From NCBI GenBank assembly GCA_902779355.1, contig CACZBF010000006.1, forward strand, positions 62,001 through 126,000: a stretch of DNA of 64,000 nt, in the 5' to 3' direction. The stretch's first letter is position 1, and each line of letters begins with the position of its first letter. The notes beneath the pieces were generated by a model. The model did no database searches, was not told the origin of the DNA, and saw only the letters and a program-made list of their open reading frames with translations. This DNA comes from an uncultured Lachnospiraceae bacterium. GTDB lineage: Bacteria > Bacillota > Clostridia > Lachnospirales > Lachnospiraceae. Of this stretch, positions 36,167 to 46,000 are shown piece by piece. The position numbers were made by a program, and so were the translations under genes.

Positions 36167-37141
36167 CTACTGATTGCTCTTTACAGACTCCATATAGTGT
36201 ATCATATCTTCCAATGTTTGTCGAAGTGGGATCCATGGTTCCCAGCCGGTATCCTGCCTGATCCGCTCATTCGCCCCTACCACGCGGCGATTGTCATCCG
36301 GTCGCACCAAATCCGGGTTCACTTTGCCTTCCAATCGAATCCCCAGAATATCTCCAATCTCCAGTAGCAACGCAGACAACGGTCTCTCTGTTCCACTGCA
36401 GACATTATAAACCTGCCCTGCTTTTCCCTGTTGCAGCAAACAGTCATATGCCCGGACAACATCCCGCACATCTAAGAAATCCCGTGTCAGGGAAATATCT
36501 CCAGTCTCTATACTGCCTTCTTTTTTCCCGGAGGCTTTCACCGCAAGCGCCCGGCTGATAAAGCTCGGAATCACAAACCGTTCGTCCTGTCTCGGTCCGA
36601 TATGATTAAAAGACCTTGTCAGAACCAGATTCACCCCGAAGTGTTCTGTATACACCTGCGACAGCTGCTCCTGCGCCTGTCGTGCGATGGCATAGGGGGA
36701 TAGAGGATGAATTGGATAATCTTCTCTTAATGGAAGTGCTCCTTCTTCTACATTTCCATATACTTCTGAAGATCCTACAGAAAGAATCCTCGTGGGGAGA
36801 TGCAGCTTCCGTACGGCTTCTGCCACCGAAAGAAATACTCTGGTGTTATTGTGGAAGCAATCTCCGGGATGCCGCCAACTGTAAGACACGCTTGAGAAAG
36901 CGGCAAGATGCAGGATCTCATCCGGACTGAACTCCTGCAGTATCTCTGTTACGCTTTCCTCTTCCATCAGGTTGACACTTCGAAAACTGATAGATAAGCG
37001 GTCCTGATACGGCGTCAGATCAAACCTCGGCTCTGCGATATCCAGGCCGAGAACCCTGGCTTCTATATGTGATTCATAGAGATAATCCAGAAAATGTCTG
37101 GATACAAAACCGGAGAAACCGGTTACGATGATTTTTCTCAA
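36167..37141 (-). CDS. rmd: GDP-6-deoxy-D-mannose reductase-like SDR
   Basis: 324 residues, extended SDR. The NAD(P) site is IIVTGFSGFVSRHFLDYL. SVGSSEVYGNVEE and SPYAIARQAQEQL give the active site, with Tyr150 but Arg154 instead of the usual Lys. RSFNHIGPRQDERFVIPSF is the conserved block of Rmd-type reductases, which reduce the Gmd product to GDP-D-rhamnose. The pairing with gmd supports this. The K-to-R change is conservative and may be typical of this subgroup. A Fcl-type fucose synthase is less likely because the sequence lacks its epimerase blocks. Confidence 0.82.
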   Translation of the reverse strand: MRKIIVTGFSGFVSRHFLDYLYESHIEARVLGLDIAEPRFDLTPYQDRLSISFRSVNLMEEESVTEILQEFSPDEILHLAAFSSVSYSWRHPGDCFHNNTRVFLSVAEAVRKLHLPTRILSVGSSEVYGNVEEGALPLREDYPIHPLSPYAIARQAQEQLSQVYTEHFGVNLVLTRSFNHIGPRQDERFVIPSFISRALAVKASGKKEGSIETGDISLTRDFLDVRDVVRAYDCLLQQGKAGQVYNVCSGTERPLSALLLEIGDILGIRLEGKVNPDLVRPDDNRRVVGANERIRQDTGWEPWIPLRQTLEDMIHYMESVKSNQ

Positions 37142-37195
37142 CTTTTACTCCTTCGTGCCCCACTCGAGATCCATATGCAGACATGTCGACCCGTC

Positions 37196-38413
37196 TCATC
37201 GCCCATGAGAATCAACGACCGTCGTGATCTCTTTCAGGGTCTCCTCCGCACAACGCTCCCAGGAGAATTTCGCCACCTGCTGCTTCATACTCTCCTGCAG
37301 CTCTTTCAATCTTAGCTCCTGCAGCTCCGACAATTCTTTCAGGTACGCTGCCAACTTTCCGGCATCCATGGTGTCCATGTAGAACGCGGCGTCACCTCCT
37401 ACTTCAGGGAGGGACGAATTATTTGCTGTCACCACTGGTACGCCTCTCGAAAATGCCTCCAGCACAGGAATCCCGAACCCTTCATAAAGGGATGGGTAGA
37501 GAAATGCTTTCGCTTTCTGAAACAACATTTCTTTTTCATCATCCGTAATGTATCCCGGCATCAGAATCTTAGCACGATAGGGACTGCTTGCGACTGCCTG
37601 ATAGATCGCCTCACAGTTCCAGCCTCTGGCACCGGCGAGCACCAATGGCAGCGGTTCCTTGGATGCAGCTGCGGTCTCATTGCAATACTGCTCGTAGCCT
37701 TTGATGATCGTCAGGATGTTTTTTCGGGGTTCAATGGTTCCAACAAAAAGAAACAATGAGTCCAGTTGGCGGATTTCCGGACGAATGTCCGATGTATGCT
37801 CCAGCTGTTTGTCCGGCGTGTAGGCCGTTTGGTTTCCTTCCGGTCGTGCCTGTATCCCGTTCTGCCCATGATTTTCCGATCTCTTCCGCTCGTCCCCTCC
37901 ACTCAAATAGGTAACTCGGATCTTTTCCGATGAAACCCCGAACATCGAGATCAGGTCCCGCTTCGTCGACTCCGAAATAGCAAAGACCTTCTCTGCGTTT
38001 CTGATATCTCTTCGCAGGAACAGCTTGATCTTGACCGCATTTTTCCACTGGCCGACATGTTTGAATTTAAAGATCGCAAGATCATGCACGGAAAGGCAAT
38101 AGCGGACGCCGGATACTTTTTGCGGGAGACTGTAATTCGGTCCCCAGAACACATCTAGTTTTAACTCCCCGATCAGTTTTGGAAGTTCAAACAAAAACCA
38201 GAGCTTTTGCTTATCGATCATCCATGGCGTGTTCACGAGATGCCAGTTCTCCGGCAACTGCTTCCCCTGAAAGCAGGTATCTCTTCTGGAAAGTAGGAAA
38301 TACTCATGTTCCGGATGATGCTCCATCCAGGAGGAAACCAGCTGATATTCATAATTTGATATTCCGGCAAATGTCTCCATGGTGAGAGGCCTTGCGTCAA
38401 TCCCGATTCGCAC
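37196..38413 (-). CDS. GT4-family glycosyltransferase with long inter-domain linker
   Basis: 405 residues. The N-domain begins MRIGIDARPLTMETFAGISNYEYQL-like, ends at VFAISESTKRDLISMFGV, and the C-domain starts LFLFVGTIEPRKNILTIIKGY, then AFLYPSLYEGFGIPVLEAFSRGVP (E-x7-E). Between the domains a polar stretch of about 45 residues (172-217, rich in Q, N, E, R) is longer than usual and carries no obvious motif. Mannosyl- and rhamnosyltransferases of this type build A-band-like polymers. Its start lies two bases from the next GT4 stop. Confidence 0.9.
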   Translation of the reverse strand: MRIGIDARPLTMETFAGISNYEYQLVSSWMEHHPEHEYFLLSRRDTCFQGKQLPENWHLVNTPWMIDKQKLWFLFELPKLIGELKLDVFWGPNYSLPQKVSGVRYCLSVHDLAIFKFKHVGQWKNAVKIKLFLRRDIRNAEKVFAISESTKRDLISMFGVSSEKIRVTYLSGGDERKRSENHGQNGIQARPEGNQTAYTPDKQLEHTSDIRPEIRQLDSLFLFVGTIEPRKNILTIIKGYEQYCNETAAASKEPLPLVLAGARGWNCEAIYQAVASSPYRAKILMPGYITDDEKEMLFQKAKAFLYPSLYEGFGIPVLEAFSRGVPVVTANNSSLPEVGGDAAFYMDTMDAGKLAAYLKELSELQELRLKELQESMKQQVAKFSWERCAEETLKEITTVVDSHGR

Positions 38414-38415
38414 CG

Positions 38416-39504
38416 TTAGGCCTCCTGAAAAAAAGAAACAACCTGTTTTGCCAGAATTTCCGGGCGGTAGCGCTCCGTCACCGCTTTGACTTCCGTATCT
38501 TTATGAAGCACAAACTGCGTTTCCAGGAGCTTCTTTTTCAGGGCTTCGACCGTTGCCTCCGTGTCATCCGACATGTGAAAGCATTCTGCCAGTCCACCCG
38601 AAATCTCCCGGAAAATCGGGATATCGCTGACGATTACCGGTTTCCGGTAGGATAGGGCCTCCACCACCGGCATCCCAAAGCCTTCCGCTCTGGAGGGAAA
38701 CACAAAGGCACTGCAATCCGCATAATAGCGGTTCCGCTCGTCATACTCCACATACCCGGAATAACGGATACGATTTGTCTTTTGCATGGCTTCCTGCAGG
38801 AGTGTTTCGATATCCGCTTCCCGGATCTTTCCAGCAAGGATCAAATCTCGATCTCCACCTGCTTCCAAATACTTCAGATACGCTTTTATCAGAATATCTG
38901 AACCTTTGCGCTTTTCGAGATTACCAATGTAGAAAAAAAATTGATCATCCTTGATTGGTAACTCCGGCAGTGGATCCACCACGACATAAGCCACATTGCT
39001 TGGGATTTCCTTTGCTTTCGGGAAAAACTGCTCTGTTTCCTGTTTGGTCTGTTCGGAAATATAAAGAATCCGATCTGTGTATTTCAGTGTATTACGAATC
39101 CCATACCGGAAATATGCAGGATATAAAGGATGATACCAGGATGGATTTGTCAGGGGAAACATGTCGTAGATCGTCACCGCTATCCTGCCATAGGGGTTCT
39201 CAATACGGATCGGGAACAGATGGTTTCCTTCCCAGAATACATCCGGCCGGATCTCATGAATCTGTTTCTGAAGAAACCGATAATAAGAGAGCAGGGAGAA
39301 GTCTTTTCTCACATGATGCGCCAGCATGACCACTGTCACGCCATGATCCCGAAGCCGTTCCATTTCTGCGCTTCCGTCCACATCTGTCGCAGCATACAGC
39401 TCTACCCCGGGAATCCCCCGCATCGCCATCATGAAGCTGTATAAATTCATCCCTACGCCGCTGGGGCGCAGCCCGACACTTCTCGCATCCACTAAAATCT
39501 TCAT
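38416..39504 (-). CDS. GT4-family glycosyltransferase
   Basis: 362 residues. MKILVDARSVGLRPSGVGMN is the N-terminal acceptor loop, RILYISEQTKQETEQFF follows, the C-domain begins FFFYIGNLEKRKGSDILIKAYL, and AFVFPSRAEGFGMPVVEALSYRKP carries E-x7-E. It is the first gene after a good sigma-70-type promoter (39514-39542). The predicted transcription start is only about three bases before the ATG, with no Shine-Dalgarno sequence, so the transcript may be leaderless. Together with the GT4s at 37196 and 31351 it likely polymerises GDP-D-rhamnose. Confidence 0.9.
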   Translation of the reverse strand: MKILVDARSVGLRPSGVGMNLYSFMMAMRGIPGVELYAATDVDGSAEMERLRDHGVTVVMLAHHVRKDFSLLSYYRFLQKQIHEIRPDVFWEGNHLFPIRIENPYGRIAVTIYDMFPLTNPSWYHPLYPAYFRYGIRNTLKYTDRILYISEQTKQETEQFFPKAKEIPSNVAYVVVDPLPELPIKDDQFFFYIGNLEKRKGSDILIKAYLKYLEAGGDRDLILAGKIREADIETLLQEAMQKTNRIRYSGYVEYDERNRYYADCSAFVFPSRAEGFGMPVVEALSYRKPVIVSDIPIFREISGGLAECFHMSDDTEATVEALKKKLLETQFVLHKDTEVKAVTERYRPEILAKQVVSFFQEA

Positions 39505-39513
39505 AACATTTCT

Positions 39514-39542
39514 ATTTTAGCATAGCGGAGACGCTGTGTCGA
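39514..39542 (-). promoter_or_regulatory. Sigma-70-type promoter for the rhamnan/ABC operon
   Basis: Minus strand TCGACA (39542-39537), 17-base spacer, TAAAAT (39519-39514). Each hexamer differs from consensus at one base. It reads into the GT4 gene at 39504. Confidence 0.6.
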
Positions 39543-39645
39543 ATCCTTGTGTCTTCTCGCCATCACATGAAAATATAGTTTTTCACTGCCCCTTCTGCTT
39601 TCCAACTTGCGATCTCATATTATTTCATGCTAATATGATTCATGA

Positions 39646-39713
39646 AAACCTCCGTTGCTGCAAATGTGTTTCATACTGCTAAGTGAAACACTCTCATCAC
39701 ACATCTGAGGTTT
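39646..39713. terminator. Nested hairpin between GT2 and GT4 genes, possible terminator
   Basis: A 7-bp outer stem (AAACCTC 39646-39652 with GAGGTTT 39707-39713) encloses a perfect 8-bp stem (GTGTTTCA 39666-39673 with TGAAACAC 39684-39691) around a 10-base loop. A competing ATGTGT/ACACAT pairing is also possible. On the plus strand it is followed by TTTCTTTTTT. It lies just past the end of the minus-strand GT2 gene and before the next promoter, so it probably ends that transcript. Confidence 0.45.
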
Positions 39714-39735
39714 CTTTTTTATGTTTGTTTCATCC

Positions 39736-40521
39736 TCACACCCGCTTCGCAACGGCCGAAGAAAGGTATCCCAGAAAGCAGCGTATGCTTTCTATTCTCC
39801 CGAGCCCGAGATGCTTGCGATAGATATCATACGTCCACTTAGCGGACCTCCACTTATTTCCGCTGATTGACTTGCTGCCAATCCGATAATCCGCCAATAC
39901 TTCCTCTAACGCATACGCTTTCACACCTGTTTGCAGGATGGAAAGCCACAATGCATAGTCTTCATGTTTGATCTGCGGAAATGTGATTTCACCCGTATAT
40001 CCTTGCTCCTGCAGCGCTTCCCGGTCGATCATTACGGTAAGGCAGCCTAGTGCGTTGCCCTTTAGCAGCTCCTGGAAGTCATATGTACGATATCCTGCCT
40101 GAGTTCCCGGAAAGTGTCGATCCACACCGGCCCTCCTGCCCGTTTCATCAATCACCCCGTAAGCCGTTGCACTGATTGCCGCTTGATGCTCTCCCATAAA
40201 AGCGATCTGCTTTTCCAGCTTCCCCGGCCGCCACAGGTCATCGCTGTCCAAAAAAGCGATGTATTGCCCATTTGCTTCCTGGATACCGCGATTTCGCGCC
40301 GCCGCAACGCCACTGTTATGCTCCTGCCGGAACAGGCGGATCCGCGGATCCTTCTCAGACAAGTCAGTTAGGATCTCAACAGAAGAGTCTTTTGAGCCGT
40401 CATCGACGACAACCAGCTCCCAATCCGACCATGTCTGTGCCTGCACCGATTGAACAGACTCCGTCACCGTATCTGCTGCATTATAAACCGGCATCACCAC
40501 CGAAACGAGATCCTGTTTCAT
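39736..40521 (-). CDS. GT2-family glycosyltransferase
   Basis: 261 residues, no membrane helix. LVSVVMPVYNAADTVTESV, ELVVVDDGSKDSSVEIL, GVAAARNRGIQEANGQYIAFLDSDDLW (DxDD) and KHEDYALWLSIL (the ED-type catalytic base) are the standard blocks of inverting SpsA/TuaG-like GT2. The stop of the upstream sugar-phosphate transferase overlaps its ATG by four bases, so it likely adds the second sugar after the initiating one. The donor is not determinable. Confidence 0.92.
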   Translation of the reverse strand: MKQDLVSVVMPVYNAADTVTESVQSVQAQTWSDWELVVVDDGSKDSSVEILTDLSEKDPRIRLFRQEHNSGVAAARNRGIQEANGQYIAFLDSDDLWRPGKLEKQIAFMGEHQAAISATAYGVIDETGRRAGVDRHFPGTQAGYRTYDFQELLKGNALGCLTVMIDREALQEQGYTGEITFPQIKHEDYALWLSILQTGVKAYALEEVLADYRIGSKSISGNKWRSAKWTYDIYRKHLGLGRIESIRCFLGYLSSAVAKRV

Positions 40522-41900
40522 TTTTCGGATTCCTCATTCTGCCGCAACGCTGTCATCTGATCTGCATTGATCCCTTCCGTGTTTTCCTTCTGGAAGATCA
40601 CTTTCACGGTCAGAAGGATCAGCTTCAGATCCAGGATCAGGGAGTACTTTTGAATATAGGTGAGATCCAGCTTCAGCTTGTCATAAGGCGTCGTATTATA
40701 TTTCCCGTAAACCTGCGCATAGCCGGTCAATCCAGCTTTGACTTTCAGTCGAAAATCAAATTCCGGAATTTCTTTTTTGTATTGTTCATGGATATCCCGC
40801 CGTTCCGGCCGCGGGCCCACAAAAGACATCTCCCCCTTCAGAATATTGAAAAGCTGCGGTATCTCATCGAAATGAATCCGCCGGATCACCTTTCCCACAG
40901 GCGTGATGCGATCGTCTTCCTTGCGTGCAAGCTGGGCTCCATTCTTTTCCGAATCCACCCTCATACTGCGAAACTTGATGATCTGAAAGTCCTTTTTCCC
41001 GATGGTGAGCCTTTCCTGTCTATAAAAAACCGGTCCGCCGTCGCAGGCCTTGATACAGATGGCCGTGAAAAGCATAAACGGGCTCAGGATCACGGTAAGC
41101 AGAACAGAAATGATAATGTCAAACAATCGTTTGAAGAACCGCTGGGTAATGGAAAGCCCCTGATTCCGGGAAAGCATCAGAGGCGTATCAAAAAGATGCA
41201 CCTCCTCCGCTGCATTCAGGAGAATATCTGAAAGCTTCGGCGTGAGATAAGTGCGAACCCCCTGCTCATAACAGTATTTCAGGATACGATTTCTATCGGC
41301 AGCGGGCAGATCACATAGTACCACTGCCTCATAACTACAAATCTCCTCAAAGACAGCATCCTCGTCATCAAAAAAGCACATCGCCGCACAGACATTATAT
41401 TTATCTGCTCTGCTGTTGATCTTCCGAATGAGCTCTCTCGGCAGATGCGCCCCGTAAACCACCATCATCTGCCGCGGTGGATACAGCCGGATATATGTTT
41501 TTCGGACCAGAAATACCCATGGCACGATAAACAATATCTGAACGCCCGCCATGGCAAGGATCGGGATCGCAGACAGATAGGAACCTGTCCTCGTAACCAG
41601 ATTTACTTCGATATAAGCAACTGCTGCACTGAAAAGGATTGCCAGAATGTTGGAGATCCAGATGTCCGTCAAGGGGAGATAGCTGATCTTGTAGCCGTTC
41701 ATCCCGCGAGTCAAAAGATAAATCACCAACCCGTAGAGTCCGATGACAGCCCAATTTCCGCGCCGCCAGTACATCTGACCGAGATTTGCCACATAGCACT
41801 GATACCATACAAAAGCAAATGCCGCCACTTCAAAGAGAAGCGCCACCACGTTCGCACAAAAATTCAATAAATGCTTGTTTTGTCCCCGTTTTTCTCTCAT
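40518..41900 (-). CDS. WbaP/EpsL-like polyprenyl-phosphate hexose-1-phosphate transferase
   Basis: 460 residues. Four N-terminal helices (about 13-110) and a linker domain lead to the catalytic bacterial sugar transferase domain: FKRLFDIIISVLLTVILS (membrane hairpin), DGGPVFYRQERLTIGKKDF, IKFRSMRVDSE, FDEIPQLFNILKGEMSFVGPRPE and VKAGLTGYAQVYGKYNTTPYDKL. This enzyme places the first sugar phosphate on undecaprenyl phosphate and starts glycan assembly in the cytoplasm. It is probably the initiating enzyme for the ABC-exported polymer. The 60-base gap upstream (41901-41960) holds no promoter I could call. Confidence 0.94.
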   Translation of the reverse strand: MREKRGQNKHLLNFCANVVALLFEVAAFAFVWYQCYVANLGQMYWRRGNWAVIGLYGLVIYLLTRGMNGYKISYLPLTDIWISNILAILFSAAVAYIEVNLVTRTGSYLSAIPILAMAGVQILFIVPWVFLVRKTYIRLYPPRQMMVVYGAHLPRELIRKINSRADKYNVCAAMCFFDDEDAVFEEICSYEAVVLCDLPAADRNRILKYCYEQGVRTYLTPKLSDILLNAAEEVHLFDTPLMLSRNQGLSITQRFFKRLFDIIISVLLTVILSPFMLFTAICIKACDGGPVFYRQERLTIGKKDFQIIKFRSMRVDSEKNGAQLARKEDDRITPVGKVIRRIHFDEIPQLFNILKGEMSFVGPRPERRDIHEQYKKEIPEFDFRLKVKAGLTGYAQVYGKYNTTPYDKLKLDLTYIQKYSLILDLKLILLTVKVIFQKENTEGINADQMTALRQNEESEK

Positions 41901-41960
41901 ATCGCAAGTGTACCACAGGAGTATCTAAAAATCACGCATCTGCACTGAACAGTTACAAAA

Positions 41961-43022
41961 TCACTTCTCTTTATTCTTTTGATTGTTCAAAAGCTGCCCT
42001 AACTTTCCAAACAGAACATAGCAAACTCCTGCATATAGAAAAGTCCCTGCCAGGATGATGTATACCCATATCTCTCTCTGTCCCCCAAGAAGCCCCATCT
42101 TATTTGCAAGAATACTGGCAACCGACAAGATGCCCACATGACATAGGTAGATATACAGCGAGCGGTCTCCCAGCCATCGGATTACTCGGTTTCCTACCTC
42201 AAACAGCTGTACAAAAAATACAATTAATAAGGCAAGGCAGATTCCGGAAACTGTCTTCATACAGTTTCCAAGATTTGTCCCTTTGAAATGAACAAATGCC
42301 AATCCTGTAATAGCAAAAAACAGGAAGGAAATCACTAGGCTAACCACTATTATCTTTTTCTCCAGACATAACATTCTCTCTTCTATCCATGCCACAAGCA
42401 TTCCCGTAGGGAATAGAAGCAGCCCGGTATACCAACGGGATGGGAGTTCTATTGCATAAAAAAATGCAATCACAAGCAAACATCCGATCATATCCAATAT
42501 CATCAGCAAAAGCATCCGACCTCGTGCAATACACCAACTGAGAAAGAACACCAGATACATGATAATTGCAGCAATAATATACCATTGTGTCGTCATCAGA
42601 TCAGTGAAGAACTGTAAGCCCTGAAATGTTCTCCCATCCAACACATCAACAGCGATTACCGTCAGCATCGTGATCGCAAATGCCGGAAGCATTACATTAA
42701 TGATCCGATTTTTCCAATATCGGATCGTCGGTGTTTTTTTCGCATAGCCACGAAAAATTCCATATCCACTGGTAAAGAAAAAAAGTAGAACGCCCATCCC
42801 CCCCAGAAAAGAAAAAGGACGCAAAAAAAGACTGTACTCACCGGCACCATACTCCAAAAAATCCTGTAAATGCGCCAGTAGTACGCCTATTGCAGCCAAT
42901 CCCTTTATATAATTGGAATCCTGCTTTGTCAGTAGCGTGTCTTTTGAATCCTGCCGGATCTTTAATCCCGGGATGATCAGACAAACCATACCGACATAGA
43001 GCAAAAAAATGGTCAGAAGCAT
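41961..43022 (-). CDS. Acyltransferase-3 family membrane protein (OafA-like)
   Basis: 353 residues, about ten helices. KQDSNYIKGLAAIGVLLAHLQDF carries the His of the acyltransferase-3 signature. SFLGGMGVLLFFFTSGYGIFRGY is the conserved second block and NRIINVMLPAF the basic R-x10-R region. Such proteins acetylate sugars of surface polymers. Its start lies 15 bases after the end of the STAND ATPase gene on the same strand, so the two could share a transcript. A run of seven G (42798-42804) lies in FLGGMG. Confidence 0.85.
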   Translation of the reverse strand: MLLTIFLLYVGMVCLIIPGLKIRQDSKDTLLTKQDSNYIKGLAAIGVLLAHLQDFLEYGAGEYSLFLRPFSFLGGMGVLLFFFTSGYGIFRGYAKKTPTIRYWKNRIINVMLPAFAITMLTVIAVDVLDGRTFQGLQFFTDLMTTQWYIIAAIIMYLVFFLSWCIARGRMLLLMILDMIGCLLVIAFFYAIELPSRWYTGLLLFPTGMLVAWIEERMLCLEKKIIVVSLVISFLFFAITGLAFVHFKGTNLGNCMKTVSGICLALLIVFFVQLFEVGNRVIRWLGDRSLYIYLCHVGILSVASILANKMGLLGGQREIWVYIILAGTFLYAGVCYVLFGKLGQLLNNQKNKEK

Positions 43023-43037
43023 GTTTTTCTATTTATC

Positions 43038-46000
43038 CTATCGTTCCATCAATTGACGACTTAACTCTCTTGTATATCCTATCTGTTTTTCAAACATAAC
43101 ATCCCAATAATCCAGACATTCTTCAGCATATTTATGATCTATCGGATTCTCTACATAGGCACATTCATCATATAGCGATAATATGAGTCTTGAAATGTCT
43201 TCAGCCTCGCCCCTTCTACCTTTGACGATCGAGTCGTCTAGTACTAATTCCTTACACAGCGAAATAATAATCTCCCCATATTTCCTTATAGGATAGATAC
43301 TCTTTTTTATAAAAGATGCAAAAGCTCGGATAACCTTTCTCCCGACTCTGGAAGAAATCAATTCCTTTATAAACTCTTCATCCTTTTCTAAATCTACCAT
43401 GTTATCATAAAACACTCTTGAAAACTCATCGCTTAAGTCAAACCCTGAATTTGTTAGTCGGAGAATTAGTTTTTTTGCCTCTTGCCTATAAGGTTCTGAT
43501 TCCAAGTACGTCACAGCCATTTCTGAAATATACTTCACCTGATTCTCACCCAAGCTCTCTATATGATCGACAAGATTATTAAATTCTTGATTCCTAATAT
43601 ACAACTCGCAGACACAATACCCAGCAATCCGAGCGACTAATTCATCATCTGATTCAAAGCCCTTTTTTAAAATATGTATGACACGACTGCCATAAGAATT
43701 ATATAAATCTAGTAGCATAGCTTTTGAATTTTGAAATACAATAAACCTAACATCCTTCTCGTACAATTCCATGAGTGTATCTTGAGCCCATTGTCGATTC
43801 GTATCATATACCGTCATCAATGGCAATAAGGAAGCCATTTTCACAGTCGGATCTAAATCACTACTCAACATCTTAATGGATTTTGTAAACAATTCTAATA
43901 AATCTGGACGTTCTCGCAGCAATGATTGTATAGCCTTTGCAGCATGTCCTTTCACACAGTTCATCGAAGAAATCCATAGTTTTTGACTATCCGGATTCTT
44001 TTCCTTATAATCCTCAATATTTCCTTTATGATCTGCTACTATCTCAATCAGTTTTTCATAAACAAAATTGGACCAATCTATTTTACTTTTTTTACTAATG
44101 ATCTCGCAGAAATATGATGCCCGTTCGCTCTCCATATTACACGGATACTTTTTAAACAACCGTTCGCAGGTTTCCTGTCTCACCTCGTTTATTTTAGGAG
44201 AATACGCTATTCCCGAATACATCACATCCACAAAGGATTCATGTATTTGCCCACCACGGTTTAATACATACTTAATCATCTCCTCCGGATTATTGGAAAC
44301 AACGCTATGAAAATCAGATGTATACGTTTCTATAGAACTCTCTATAAAACCGCCCTTTGTTTCTATCCACTTTGGTAGCTTCCGATCAATTATTTTCTTA
44401 TTATTGATGATCCGCCACCATTCTTTTTTCCCTAATTTTTTCCCGGAAACAGGAGATGCAATCCACCCACCATGACCCGTTTCTTTCAAATATGAGGATC
44501 TTTGACCTCTATATTTTCTAGATAACACAATTAATAAGTCTTTCCCATCTTTGGACAGTCTTTCATATGGCAGCACTTGCAACAGTTCATATTGCAGATC
44601 GCCCCAGAAACTCCAGTATGCTCGTCCCCTATTTCCAGTTTTATTGAATTCAATTCGTCGTTTTAGCAAATCCACTGCTTTTTTCGGTGTGTAATGCAAC
44701 AATTGCTTTTCAAACACTATAAAGGTCTCATCACTACAACATTTTGCATGAATGCGCACTGCTTCTTTTACATATTTGAGTTCATCATCCTCTCCGCTTG
44801 TTCTATCATAAATATTATTATCAAAGTCTTGCGCTATATATAACATAATTTTGTCGCTATATTGCGTCGAAATCCATGCTAGTCCATGTAAAATTAATTC
44901 ATCAAACAAAAGATTTCTTTTCCCAAGATACTCATCGTAGTATTCCCAAAACCGATCTGGATTATTCCTGATTATTGCCTGATTTGCCTTTTTCAGAAGC
45001 ATCATGATTAGCCTCTCAATTCCTCTTTTAGGAAAGAAACAAGCACACCAATCACTATTTCTTTCTTCACTAACCTTAAACTCCTTCGGAATATGTTTCA
45101 GCAAATGATCTATGACATATTCACCGTCATCTATCTCATACTTATTTCCCTCAATAATATCGTCAATTCCACTCATATGGGGTTTCATCGCCTTGTTTTT
45201 ATTCTCATAAAATAGTGAAATAATCCTAATTATCCTTTTTTCATATAATGGCATCTCCTCATTTAGCTGAGTATAAACGTTTTGCATCAAATCAGGGTAA
45301 CGGGAATAGAGTTTTATACGATACTCAAATAATTCATCGGTATCCTCCGATATTCTATGCCACAACACACCAGCAAATTTCCTATCATCCTCTTCATTTA
45401 TAAATGATCTATCTTCTATAAACCTTACTTCCTCTACAGATAATGTATCTCCTATGCTATGAAGTAACTGAAATACTATCTTTTTCGTTTCTTCATTTTC
45501 GAACCATTGCGCCATTATCCCATTTTTTACCAATATACTCACATATTGCTTCCTGCCACTCAAGACATTATTTATCCAACATGTGACTCTCTTTGGTTGT
45601 GTTACCTGTCTTATGACAAAATCACACACGGCATTGTTAGGATTCTCTATCTGTCCAATATATTCAAAGATTAAAAACTTTATATAATATCTAATATTTT
45701 CCGACTTAAGGATAGTCTCTCCTGTATGCAAAAAATCGTCTATATCGCTTTCATAGATGTTCTGCAAAAACATCTGTATTTGGTATCGTCTCTTTGGTGT
45801 CTGAGTTTCCTTTGATCCGATAATCTCTTCTACTGAAGCCCCTTCATATAATTGATTATTCATCTTTTTTGCAATAAAATAATCAAAAATCGACTGATGA
45901 ACAAATCCTATTTTTTTGTCATCTTCAACAAGCAAACCAGATGATAATAAATATTCATATACAGGCAATTCTCTTTGAATCACAGTGCTCGGAAGATATA

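Noticed and set aside
39646-39713. Riboswitch or T-box leader of the rhamnan operon
   Set aside because: The hairpins lie before the best promoter and carry none of the conserved bases of a T-box or of a riboswitch class I recognise.
40272-41231. Plus-strand open frame of 319 codons opposite GT2 and the sugar-phosphate transferase
   Set aside because: It crosses two well-supported overlapping genes, is Pro/Arg/His rich and has no recognisable motif.
42798-42804. G7 run in the acyltransferase gene as a phase switch
   Set aside because: Runs of seven are expected a time or two in 64 kb at this composition; it is not strong evidence alone.
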